Positions 49,257 to 57,231 of a stretch of DNA of 64,000 nt are shown in pieces. The translations under genes were made by a program, and so were the position numbers. The DNA comes from an uncultured Candidatus Saccharibacteria bacterium. Its GTDB lineage: Bacteria; Patescibacteriota; Saccharimonadia; Saccharimonadales; Saccharimonadaceae. The first letter of the stretch is position 1. Each line of letters begins with the position of its first letter. The notes below the pieces were generated by a model. That model had not been told where the DNA came from. It saw only the letters and a list, made by a program, of their open reading frames with translations, and made no database searches. Where the stretch lies: NCBI GenBank assembly GCA_937859515.1, contig CALMAK010000005.1, forward strand, positions 1 through 64,000, read 5' to 3'.

Positions 49257-52200
49257 TTACGCCTCCTCCTTAATTTCTTCTACTTCATCAATATCTTGAA
49301 TACTCATTCCGTCTTCGATGTCGCCAAACTCGTCAGCCTCGTCTAGAACAGTTTCTGTATCGTCATCATCGGCAGCGACCACTGCTGGCACTGTCTTGTC
49401 GGTAGGACCGGCTTCGGCAATTACTTCCTCGGCATCGATAACAGCGTCTTCGGACTCATCCAATAGATCGACACGCAGACCAAGGCCTTGGAGCTCCTTA
49501 ACCAAAACGTTGAATGACTCTGGTAGTTTTGGACCAACGATTTGCTCATCCTTGATAATTGATTCGTACGCCTTAGCACGTCCGTAGACATCGTCAGACT
49601 TAATAGTTAGCATCTCTTGCAGAGTTGCGGCGGCACCGTATGCTTCCAGTGCCCATACCTCCATCTCACCAAAGCGTTGACCACCGTTTTGCGCCTTACC
49701 ACCGAGTGGCTGCTGAGTCACCATAGTGTATGGTCCAGTTGAGCGAGCGTGGATCTTGTCAGACACCATGTGGTGAAGTTTGATGATATGCATCACACCA
49801 ACCGTCGTACGCTCTTCGAATGGTTCACCAGTACGACCGTCAAATAGCTGGCTCTTACCGTCGCGGGCAAATCCAGCCTTCTCCAGTTCGTCACTAATGA
49901 CACTGTCAGGCACACCATTAAACGGAGGAGTCGCCACCTTGTAACCAAGTGCGCGAGCAGCCATACCAAGGTGAGTCTCGAACAGCTGACCAATGTTCAT
50001 ACGTGAAGGCACACCAAGTGGGTTCAAAACCACGTCTACAGGAGTACCATCTTCCATGAATGGCATGTCTTCGATTGGCAGAATGCGAGCAACCACACCC
50101 TTGTTACCATGACGACCAGCCAGCTTGTCACCAACGCTAATCTTACGCAGCTGTGCAACGAAGATTTGAATCTGCATCAACACGCCGGCCTTCAATTCGT
50201 GACCGTTTTCGCGGCTAAAGATTTTAACACCAACAACCTTACCGCCACCAGCGTTGTTCATGCGCTGTGAGGTATCACGAACATCTTTGGCCTTTTCACC
50301 GAAGATAGCACGCAACAGGCGTTCTTCTGAAGAAAGCTCCTGCTCGCCCTTTGGCGTAATCTTACCGACCAAAACGTCGCCAGCTTTTACTTCCGAACCA
50401 ACCTGAACGATACCATTTTCGTCAAGGTGACGCAGTGATTCTTCAGATACGTTTGGAATATCACGGGTAACGATTTCTGGACCTAGCTTGGTCTCGCGGA
50501 CTTCAACGGTGTAGTCCTTGATGTTGATACTCGTCAAACCATCCTCTTTGACAAGACGATCGGACAAGACAATAGCATCATCCATGTTGTATCCACCCCA
50601 TGGCATGAAGGCAACAGTGAGGTCGCGGCCAAGCGCCAATTCACCATCAGCAACAGATGCACCTTCGATCAGGATATCACCCTTCTTAACCTTGTCACCA
50701 CGTGTTACGCGAGTTTTTTGGTTGATTGAACGGTCGTCGTTAGATTTAGCAAAGTGAGTTAGTTCGTACGTACGAACGCCGTCCTTGTACTTGACCTCGA
50801 CAACCTCACCGTCGGCACGAATCACTTCACCCTCACCAGATGCAACGACTAATTGACTGCTGTTGCGTGCAATATGTCCTTCGATACCAGTACCAACCGT
50901 TGGCGCCTCTGGCGTGAGAAGTGGCACGGCTTGTTTCTGCATGTTCGAACCGGTCAATGAACGGTCAATACGGTTTTTCTCGATGAATGGAACGAGTGAT
51001 GCAGTCGAACCAAGGATCTGCTTGTGCGCTGCATCCATTAAGGTGACTTCTGATGCATCTACTTGCTCTGGCAAGAGGCCGTTACGAGCAGAAACGCGCT
51101 CGTCCTTAAATGTGCCGTCAGTATTCAGCTCAGCACCAGCATCAGCGATAACCTCGTTCAGCTCTTGCGATGCGTCAAGGTAGATAACTTCATCCGTGAC
51201 TTTACCGTTCTTGACAACAAGGTATGGTGTCTCGACAAATCCGTACTCATTAACACGAGCATACGCAGCTAGGTTAAGCACGAGACCGATATTGGCACCT
51301 TCTGGTGTCTCTACCGAGCAGAGGCGACCATAGTGCGTTGGGTGGGCGTCACGAACGTCGAACCCAGCGCGTTCGCGCGAAAGACCACCAGGACCCATTG
51401 ATGACAAGCGGCGTTTGTGTGACAGTTCAGACAATGGGTTTACTTCGTCAAGCAGCTGTGACAGCTGTGAACTTGCAAAGAACTCACGAACAGCAGCAAC
51501 GACCGGGCGGGCGTTAATCAACTGACCAGGAGTTACCGTTTCAAGATCAGACATAGACATACGATCCATGGCATTTCGCTGCATGCGAAGCATACCAACA
51601 CGGAACTGGCGGGCAACCAATTCACCAACTAACTTCATGCGACGGTTCGACAATGCGTCGATATCATCGGCAGGCTCTTGCGTGTTATTAAGGCGAATAA
51701 TTTCCTTAATAATCGCCAGCAAGTCTTCGAGACGAAATACACGATTCTCAGTGGTGTTTGCCACTTCCAGACCAAGGCGCTGGTTCAACTTGTAACGGCC
51801 AACACGACTATAGTCAAAGCGCTTAAAATCAAAGAACATGCGCTCAATCATCTGACGGGCGTTGTCAACGGTTGCCAGGTCACCTGGACGAAGTCGTCGG
51901 TATGTTTCGATCAAAGCTTCGTTCGAGCCGCGCGTAGTATCCTTTTCAAGAGTTGCTTCGATGTACTTAACATCACCAGTATCAACGTCTTCAAACAACG
52001 ACTTGATCTCGCTAGTCTTACTGTAGCCAAGTGCGCGAAGCAATGTCGTTACAGGTAATTTACGGCGGCGGTCAATCTTGACGTAAATCGCACCGTTAGA
52101 TGCGGTCTCGAATTCCAACCATGCACCACGGCCTGGGATCAGTTTTGCACCATAGTAATTGCGACCTGCGGCACTATCAGCAGTGAAAAATACACCGGCG

Positions 52201-52619
52201 CTTCGGATAAGCTGTGATACAACAACGCGTTCGGTACCGTTAACAATGAACGTACCGCGTTCGGTCATCCATGGATAGTCGCCAAGATAAATCTCTTGCT
52301 CTTTCACTTCGCCGGTTACCTTGTTGGTCAACTCGACTGTTGCGTGAAGTGGTGCATCAAAAGTAATATTGTTTTCTTTTGCTTCTTTTTCAGAGACCTT
52401 CGGGTCTTGAAACGCGTACTGCTTGAAACGCAGTTCGAGCTTTTGACCTGTATAGTCCTCGATTGGGTTGATTTCTGCAAAGATCTCACCAAGACCAGTC
52501 TCGACGAATTCTCGCCAGCTGTTCTCTTGGTGCTCGATCAAATTTGGTAGCTCAAGTGCAGTGTCATCACTCGTGAAAAACACGCGACTCGAAGCCACAG
52601 AAGGCTTTGATTTTGCCAT
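49257..52619 (-). CDS. rpoB: RNA polymerase beta subunit
   Basis: Beta (1120 residues from ATG 52619) has the rifampicin region (SSQLSQLLDEVNPLSELSHKR and following, about residue 410), GGKAQNGGQRFGEMEVWALEAYGA near residue 1010 and a C-terminal acidic tail. GAGGAG lies 5 bases before ATG 52619; an in-frame ATG at 52634 has none. It forms the rpoBC operon, without rplJ or rplL upstream, which in most bacteria precede it. Confidence 0.97.
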   Translation of the reverse strand: MAKSKPSVASSRVFFTSDDTALELPNLIEHQENSWREFVETGLGEIFAEINPIEDYTGQKLELRFKQYAFQDPKVSEKEAKENNITFDAPLHATVELTNKVTGEVKEQEIYLGDYPWMTERGTFIVNGTERVVVSQLIRSAGVFFTADSAAGRNYYGAKLIPGRGAWLEFETASNGAIYVKIDRRRKLPVTTLLRALGYSKTSEIKSLFEDVDTGDVKYIEATLEKDTTRGSNEALIETYRRLRPGDLATVDNARQMIERMFFDFKRFDYSRVGRYKLNQRLGLEVANTTENRVFRLEDLLAIIKEIIRLNNTQEPADDIDALSNRRMKLVGELVARQFRVGMLRMQRNAMDRMSMSDLETVTPGQLINARPVVAAVREFFASSQLSQLLDEVNPLSELSHKRRLSSMGPGGLSRERAGFDVRDAHPTHYGRLCSVETPEGANIGLVLNLAAYARVNEYGFVETPYLVVKNGKVTDEVIYLDASQELNEVIADAGAELNTDGTFKDERVSARNGLLPEQVDASEVTLMDAAHKQILGSTASLVPFIEKNRIDRSLTGSNMQKQAVPLLTPEAPTVGTGIEGHIARNSSQLVVASGEGEVIRADGEVVEVKYKDGVRTYELTHFAKSNDDRSINQKTRVTRGDKVKKGDILIEGASVADGELALGRDLTVAFMPWGGYNMDDAIVLSDRLVKEDGLTSINIKDYTVEVRETKLGPEIVTRDIPNVSEESLRHLDENGIVQVGSEVKAGDVLVGKITPKGEQELSSEERLLRAIFGEKAKDVRDTSQRMNNAGGGKVVGVKIFSRENGHELKAGVLMQIQIFVAQLRKISVGDKLAGRHGNKGVVARILPIEDMPFMEDGTPVDVVLNPLGVPSRMNIGQLFETHLGMAARALGYKVATPPFNGVPDSVISDELEKAGFARDGKSQLFDGRTGEPFEERTTVGVMHIIKLHHMVSDKIHARSTGPYTMVTQQPLGGKAQNGGQRFGEMEVWALEAYGAAATLQEMLTIKSDDVYGRAKAYESIIKDEQIVGPKLPESFNVLVKELQGLGLRVDLLDESEDAVIDAEEVIAEAGPTDKTVPAVVAADDDDTETVLDEADEFGDIEDGMSIQDIDEVEEIKEEA

Positions 52620-52753
52620 CGTTACTCCTCGCATCAGATTGTATTATTTAGTGTTGAATCGGCCCGGAAGATTCTATCTGTAGTCGCCATCCGTCCGCTG
52701 CCACACAGACAAAAAGGCATAGATAACCACAGGTACACTACTTCTTGGTACGT

Positions 52754-52782
52754 ATTGTGGCGGATACTCGGCAAATAGTCAA
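52754..52782 (-). promoter_or_regulatory. Promoter of rpoBC
   Basis: TTGACT (52777-52782), 17 bases, CACAAT (52754-52759). The leader is about 127 bases with no recognised structure. The -35 sits next to the U-tract of the upstream terminator. Confidence 0.7.
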
Positions 52783-52790
52783 GAGGTTAC

Positions 52791-52853
52791 AAAAAAATCA
52801 GCCTCTCGGACATGCGGCCACACTAAACTGGTAGGCTACGCATGTCCGAGAGG
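52791..52853 (-). terminator. Terminator of GC-rich gene D
   Basis: Perfect 15-bp stem CCTCTCGGACATGCG/CGCATGTCCGAGAGG (52802-52816, 52839-52853) with a 22-base partly paired loop, followed by TGATTTTTTTG on the minus strand. Confidence 0.85.
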
Positions 52854-52890
52854 TCCCGGCAGAAAAGTGATGTAGAAGGACTCTAAGAGA

Positions 52891-53166
52891 TTAGTCCTCC
52901 CGAAAAAAGTCAGGACGACAGAGGAGAAATACCCCCACGAGGATGTACATGACGATCCCCGTCACCAGGGTCGTCCGTCCCCACGCGTCAGCGTAACTTA
53001 CGTTCGCCATCAAGGCCCCCACCGGAGTAAGGATCATCGATGACAAGCAGAGCGCCAACCAGCCCGGCATAATCGCCACGAGGAAAAACTTCAACGCCCA
53101 TACGACGGTGTCGCCCTTCAGGTCCCTGCGGTTCCTTCCTTCATTGTCAATCTGCGGAATACTCAT
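52891..53166 (-). CDS. GC-rich orphan gene D, small two-helix membrane protein
   Basis: This 91-residue protein from ATG 53166 has a short polar N-terminus (IPQIDNEGRNRRDLKGD), a long hydrophobic stretch (about residues 24-52) and a second helix (about residues 66-84), ending CRPDFFRED. Function is unknown. AAGGAGG lies 8 bases before the ATG and both are inside a predicted hairpin. Codons are GC-rich. It lies 54 bases after clpP and may be co-transcribed with it, as no terminator lies between them. Confidence 0.65.
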   Translation of the reverse strand: MSIPQIDNEGRNRRDLKGDTVVWALKFFLVAIMPGWLALCLSSMILTPVGALMANVSYADAWGRTTLVTGIVMYILVGVFLLCRPDFFRED

Positions 53167-53201
53167 CAAAACCACCTCCTTAGGTTGTTGGGAGGATGAG
53201 T
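53161..53201 (-). promoter_or_regulatory. Hairpin masking the ribosome binding site and start codon of gene D
   Basis: In the minus-strand RNA ACUCAUC (53195-53201) pairs with GAUGAGU (53161-53167), which contains the AUG, and CCUCC just after it pairs with the Shine-Dalgarno GGAGG (53175-53179). Both key initiation elements are sequestered. Confidence 0.55.
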
Positions 53202-53220
53202 ATTCATATTGTGACATCAA

Positions 53221-53820
53221 TTATGGGTTCTTGGCAATAACTTCATCAACAAGGCCATATACCACGGCTTCTTCAGCGCTCATCCAAAAGTCACGATCAA
53301 CGTCTTTTTCAATTTTTACGAGCTTTTGACCAGTATTTTTAGCCAGAATCTCATTGAGGCGCTTTTTAAGATAAATTCCTTCGCGCAAAGTAATCTCTTG
53401 ATCAGTAATTTTTCCGTGAGTACCACTGGATGGCTGGTGAATCATGATACGAGCATTCGGCAAGGCAAACCTCTTACCCTTCGTGCCACTACTCAGAAGG
53501 AACGCCCCCATACTAGCCTGCAGTCCGATACCAATTGTCTGTACGTCGGGTTTGATGTACTGAATCGTATCGTAAATTGCCAGACCATCATAAACACTAC
53601 CGCCTGGGCTGTTGATATATAGCTTAATATCCTTCTCTGAATCCTCGTAGGCAAGATGGAGTAGCTGCGCAACCACCAAGTTAGCTGTCGCCTCATTTAC
53701 CTCATTACCAAGAAAAATCACACGTTCGTTTAGCAGGCGACTGTAGATATCAAAAGCACGTTCGCCATCGTGGGTTTTTTCGATGACCGTTGGGACCAGG
53801 TAACTTAAGGGCTTATTCAT
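53221..53820 (-). CDS. clpP: ATP-dependent Clp protease proteolytic subunit
   Basis: ClpP (199 residues) forms the peptidase chamber used by Clp ATPases. The catalytic Ser103 (QASMGAFLL) and His128 (IMIHQPSSG) are visible, and the Asp is in the [11 protein letters not shown] region. [12 protein letters not shown] is typical. The ATG lies 6 bases after the -10, so the mRNA is leaderless, and a CIRCE-type operator covers the promoter. clpX is not adjacent. Confidence 0.96.
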   Translation of the reverse strand: MNKPLSYLVPTVIEKTHDGERAFDIYSRLLNERVIFLGNEVNEATANLVVAQLLHLAYEDSEKDIKLYINSPGGSVYDGLAIYDTIQYIKPDVQTIGIGLQASMGAFLLSSGTKGKRFALPNARIMIHQPSSGTHGKITDQEITLREGIYLKKRLNEILAKNTGQKLVKIEKDVDRDFWMSAEEAVVYGLVDEVIAKNP

Positions 53821-53826
53821 ACTACA

Positions 53827-53865
53827 AGTATACCAAAACTAGCACTCACGTCAATTGAGTGCTAG
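53827..53865 (-). promoter_or_regulatory. clpP promoter with CIRCE operator, also the tig terminator
   Basis: TTGACG (53849-53854), 16 bases, TATACT (53827-53832) with TGG before it. The -35 lies in the spacer of TAGCACTC-N9-GAGTGCTA (53840-53864), which matches the HrcA-binding CIRCE consensus in both arms and spacing. In the tig RNA the same arms form a 10- to 11-bp hairpin followed by TTTTGG, a terminator. Confidence 0.85.
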
Positions 53866-53881
53866 TTATTCTCTGATGTTA

Positions 53882-55165
53882 TTAAGAGTTTAATTCGACT
53901 AGCTTTTCAACTGTTTTTTCAGTCAGTAGCCGATTAGCAATATCTCGCTGGACTTCTGGCTGATCAAACTGTGCTAGGGCCTCTTTGTTGTTGGCGTATT
54001 GCTGCCTGTACAGATTGATATGATCCTCGAGCTCCTTGGTTGAAGCATCAATCTTCAACTCCTTATTCAATTCTGCGAGGACCAGGCCGGCCTTGACGCG
54101 AGCTTCGGCCGCAGGCTGAACTTCTTTATCCAACCATTCCTCTTTAGTCTTGAATTTGTTCACCTCAAGATAACTATCCAATGTCATCCCCTGATACATC
54201 AGGTTCTGCAAGAAATCCTGCTCGATTGAGCGTTCCTGGTCCTTAATGAGGACCTCTGGCGTAGGGACAGTACTCTTCTCGACCAGCTCCTTCACCAGCG
54301 CATCTTTCAATTTGTCGGTCGCCTCACGTTCACGCTGTTCGGTCATTTGAGCAAGAATGTCTGCACGCAGCTCTTCAACAGAGGTAAATGGACCGCACTT
54401 TGCGGCAAATGCCTCGTCAATCTTAGGCAACACTTTTTCATTGACTGATTTCAAGGTAACGCTGAAGACAACTTTCGCACCCTTTAAATCCTTTGAATGA
54501 TAATCCTCGGGAAATTTCAGGTCAAGGTCGAATGCCTCGCCAGCCTTATGGCCCGCAACACCCTCTTCAAATCCTGGAATAAACTGGCCGCCGCCGAGAC
54601 TCAACGTAAAATCGTTGGCAGTACCGCCGTCAAAGGCAGTACCATCCTTCTTACCCACAAAGTCAATCACGACATCATCACCTGTTTTGGCAGCACGCTT
54701 GACTTCTTTCTTTTCGGCAAAGTTTTCTTGCATTCGTGTAATCAGGTCATCAATATCTTTGTCTGTTGGCTTTTCAACCTTCAGTTTTGCCTTTAACTTC
54801 TTATAATCACCAAGCTTAATCTTTGGCATTACCTCAACTTCAGCAGTAAACTCTAGTTCCTTGCCCGGAACATACTTCTTCACTTCAACTTCAGGACGAT
54901 CAAGCGCCTGTAGTTTTTCGGCCATAAAGGCATCAGCCACAGCCTTTGACAATGCATCCTCAAGTGTTTGCTGGCCAATCAATTGGGGATCAACATTCTT
55001 TGCCACAACACTCGCAGGAACTTTACCTTTGCGAAAACCTGGGACTTTCACATCTTTGGCTAATTTTGTTAATGCCACCTGCTCGGCAGTCTTTAGTTCT
55101 TCTGCGTCAACACTGATCGTCAGGATGACTTTGGTCTCTGATAGGTTCTTTACATTAGTCTTCAT
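53882..55165 (-). CDS. tig: Trigger factor
   Basis: Trigger factor (427 residues) is the ribosome-bound chaperone. The ribosome-binding signature GFRKGKVP is near residue 42, the FKBP-type domain (GDDVVIDFVGKKDG to GFEEGVAG) is near residues 160-215, and the helical arms follow. TACAAT, preceded by TGT, lies 9 bases before the ATG, giving an almost leaderless mRNA. It ends at the CIRCE hairpin that precedes clpP, so chaperone and protease genes are adjacent but separately transcribed. Confidence 0.96.
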   Translation of the reverse strand: MKTNVKNLSETKVILTISVDAEELKTAEQVALTKLAKDVKVPGFRKGKVPASVVAKNVDPQLIGQQTLEDALSKAVADAFMAEKLQALDRPEVEVKKYVPGKELEFTAEVEVMPKIKLGDYKKLKAKLKVEKPTDKDIDDLITRMQENFAEKKEVKRAAKTGDDVVIDFVGKKDGTAFDGGTANDFTLSLGGGQFIPGFEEGVAGHKAGEAFDLDLKFPEDYHSKDLKGAKVVFSVTLKSVNEKVLPKIDEAFAAKCGPFTSVEELRADILAQMTEQREREATDKLKDALVKELVEKSTVPTPEVLIKDQERSIEQDFLQNLMYQGMTLDSYLEVNKFKTKEEWLDKEVQPAAEARVKAGLVLAELNKELKIDASTKELEDHINLYRQQYANNKEALAQFDQPEVQRDIANRLLTEKTVEKLVELNS

Positions 55166-55203
55166 ACTTTGACCATTGTAACAGATGTGGGCATCTTATA
55201 CGA

Positions 55204-55229
55204 GCCTGCCATGCGGGTGCGCATGGCAG
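55204..55229 (-). other. Perfect hairpin without U-tract upstream of tig
   Basis: CTGCCATGCG/CGCATGGCAG (10 bp, 4-base loop) lies 8 bases after the stop of the 55237 gene, with no T-run. It may stabilise the 3' end of the hisS transcript or be a factor-dependent terminator. Confidence 0.5.
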
Positions 55230-55236
55230 CACCAAG

Positions 55237-55737
55237 CTATCTATGTCTCTTGAGTACAGGAAATACGCCGTTCAGCTCATGACGAGATACATGCAGGTAC
55301 TGTTTTGCCTCCGCACTACCGAGGCTAATGAGTTGCCTTCCGAACAGACTACCGAGAAAGCGATTCACCTCGACAACATCATGAAGCGTCTGCGGGATCT
55401 TCGACATCTCATCAATCATCGCCGTCACTGCCTGCTTGTTCGCGCGGACTCGATCAGTGTCTGCGTGATTGTCAGTTAATCGATATGTCCAATGTCGTCC
55501 ATCAGGAAAAGAAAAAAGAAGAGAGTATCCAACCTGCTTGCCAACCGACACTTGCAAAAAAATCGCCGCGCACGTCCGATAGTCGAGCGGGACTTTTTGC
55601 AGCGTAATCTGCTTTGTCGCTAGATCGATAGGGACAGGTCGACGAATAATTGTGATGGCGGTGAAATAGGTAGCTGCGATTATCGCTCCGAGCGCCAGAG
55701 AGACAAGCAAGAATGTTCCTATCGAATATAACAACAT
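55237..55737 (-). CDS. Hypothetical protein with an N-terminal membrane anchor
   Basis: This 166-residue protein has one hydrophobic N-terminal segment (about residues 5-30) followed by a soluble domain with a beta-rich part (YSLLFSFPDGRHWTYRLTD) and helices. It is not recognised. It starts 4 bases after the hisS stop, so it is in the hisS transcript. Confidence 0.6.
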   Translation of the reverse strand: MLLYSIGTFLLVSLALGAIIAATYFTAITIIRRPVPIDLATKQITLQKVPLDYRTCAAIFLQVSVGKQVGYSLLFSFPDGRHWTYRLTDNHADTDRVRANKQAVTAMIDEMSKIPQTLHDVVEVNRFLGSLFGRQLISLGSAEAKQYLHVSRHELNGVFPVLKRHR

Positions 55738-55740
55738 CCC

Positions 55741-57024
55741 CTATGCCTCTAAACGTCGCTCTTCACCCGTTGCGAGATTTTTTGCGCTGTAGACACCAGT
55801 CGCGACTTCATTCGCACCGACAAAGACAATTTCTTTTGCACCTTTTTTCTCGGCAGTCTTGATGAGTTTGTCAAATTTACGGCCACTAACATCTGATTCA
55901 ACAGACAACCCCTCTTTGCGAAGTTTCGCAGCAAGCTGAAACGTCTCAAGCGCCATATCACCGACTGCAGCGACATAGATATTGACGCCATCCATCAGAT
56001 CTGGCAAGAGATCGTGGCTACGCAGGAATAGTTCCGTCGTCGTCAGCCCAGGCGCAAAGCCAACAGCACTTGCGGGCTCAGCTCCAAACATACCGACCAG
56101 CCCATCATAGCGACCACCGCCGAACAGCGAGCGATTATTCTGAGGATCCGTGTCGAACACCTCAAATACTGTGCCGGTATAGTAATCCAGCCCTCGCATC
56201 AGCGTCACGTCAAAACGTGTCGATGAGATGCCAAGTGCTGCCAGCATCGCAAAAAGCTCACGTATCCGCGCGGCTGCATCACTTGCTGCGAGCCCCTCAG
56301 GTAGTGTCTCGATTGAATCAGCCGCAAATATCGCCTCAAGCTTCGCCTCGTTTTCATCTGTCCCTAAAATCTCGCGAGCCGACGCCCTAAACACGTCCGC
56401 CGGCAGCTTATTCTTGCGGTCAATCAGACGTACAAGCTGTTTACCTCGGGTCTCGTCCAGCCCAAGATACTGCCGTGTCATTGCTTCGATCAGCTCACGA
56501 CTGTTCACGCGAATCTCGTACATCGTTTCATCCGCGCCAAACGCCTTCATCAGCACGTCAGCCAGTTGTAATATTTCCGCTTCGGCTGCCACGCCATCCG
56601 CGCCAAACACGTCAGCATTCAACTGCCAAAACTCACGCTCACGCCCACGCTGCGGACGCTCATAGCGCATAAAATTAGCGATACTGAATAATCTTGCAGG
56701 ATACGCCAACTCTTGGCGGCGTGCCGCCACCATGCGACTAATACTTGGTGTCATCTCGGGACGAATCGCCACTTCGCGTCCACCTCGATCTGTGAATGCA
56801 TACGTTTGTTCATTCGCTAGCTCATCGCCACTCTTAGCGGCGTACACCTCCAGCGGCTCAAGAAGCGGCGCACCATACTCACAAAATCCAAAAGACTGCA
56901 TGGTCGCCTTCCACGTATCAAAAATATAATTCTGCACCGCTTTGTCTTCAGGATACCAGTCACGGGTGCCTTTGTATGGTTGAGGGGATAGTGTAGTCAT
57001 TGATGTCATTGTATCATTTTTCAT
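55741..57024 (-). CDS. hisS: Histidine--tRNA ligase
   Basis: HisRS (427 residues) is a class II synthetase. PYKGTRDWYPEDKA near the start, the TMRPEMT-like IRPEMTPSISR motif 2 region, the histidine-binding LMRGLDYYTG (about residue 265) and motif 3 FGGGRYDGL identify it. ATG 57024 has GGAG 7 bases upstream. A second possible start, ATG 57000, lies 7 bases after an internal extended -10 (TGATACAAT) and would give a leaderless mRNA. The leader upstream carries a histidine-rich mini-ORF and a terminator. Confidence 0.95.
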   Translation of the reverse strand: MKNDTMTSMTTLSPQPYKGTRDWYPEDKAVQNYIFDTWKATMQSFGFCEYGAPLLEPLEVYAAKSGDELANEQTYAFTDRGGREVAIRPEMTPSISRMVAARRQELAYPARLFSIANFMRYERPQRGREREFWQLNADVFGADGVAAEAEILQLADVLMKAFGADETMYEIRVNSRELIEAMTRQYLGLDETRGKQLVRLIDRKNKLPADVFRASAREILGTDENEAKLEAIFAADSIETLPEGLAASDAAARIRELFAMLAALGISSTRFDVTLMRGLDYYTGTVFEVFDTDPQNNRSLFGGGRYDGLVGMFGAEPASAVGFAPGLTTTELFLRSHDLLPDLMDGVNIYVAAVGDMALETFQLAAKLRKEGLSVESDVSGRKFDKLIKTAEKKGAKEIVFVGANEVATGVYSAKNLATGEERRLEA

Positions 57025-57043
57025 TAGTATTCTCCGTTAGTTA

Positions 57044-57074
57044 GTAAAACAAAACGCCGAAACGAGTTCGGCGT
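57044..57074 (-). terminator. Attenuator-type terminator in the hisS leader
   Basis: Perfect 8-bp stem ACGCCGAA/TTCGGCGT (57054-57061, 57067-57074) with a 5-base loop, followed by TTTGTTTTACT on the minus strand, 20 bases before the hisS ATG. Its 3' arm and loop (57055-57067) can instead pair with 57104-57116 (12 of 13 positions), inside the leader ORF. Confidence 0.8.
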
Positions 57075-57096
57075 GTATTCGAGACTATCAAGAAGA

Positions 57097-57150
57097 CTAC
57101 CGGACTCGGTTCGGCGACAAATGTGAATGATGCATCACGAAGGTAATCAT
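57097..57150 (-). CDS. Histidine-rich leader peptide of hisS
   Basis: This 17-codon ORF reads MITFVMHHSHLSPNRVR then TAG, with three His codons (CAT) among four codons. Its ATG lies 6 bases after an extended -10, so it is leaderless like many genes here; a second in-frame ATG directly precedes the His codons. It ends 22 bases before the terminator stem. This is the layout of ribosome-mediated attenuation, in which slow reading of His codons reports low charged tRNA-His. No T-box motif was found. Confidence 0.7.
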   Translation of the reverse strand: MITFVMHHSHLSPNRVR

Positions 57151-57156
57151 ATTTTT

Positions 57157-57165
57157 ATTGTAGCA
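57157..57165 (-). promoter_or_regulatory. Promoter of the hisS leader
   Basis: TGCTACAAT extended -10 (hexamer 57157-57162) 6 bases before the leader peptide ATG; no good -35. Confidence 0.6.
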
Positions 57166-57231
57166 TATTTTTATCAAAAAGTCCATATGCCGTTCATCCA
57201 AAAGCTTACGGCTTTACTTTAAATTGCAATA

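Noticed and set aside
53167-53220. N-terminal extension of gene D up to the clpP stop
   Set aside because: ATG 53166 has AAGGAGG at the right distance; the extension is polar, contains the hairpin arm and has no ribosome binding site.
57000-57024. Start of hisS at ATG 57000 from an internal extended -10 (TGATACAAT)
   Set aside because: Kept only as an alternative: GGAG at 7 bases supports ATG 57024 on the attenuated transcript. Both could be used.
57025-57231. T-box riboswitch before hisS
   Set aside because: No T-box sequence of the GGUGGNACCGCG type and no stem I architecture; the leader peptide model fits better.
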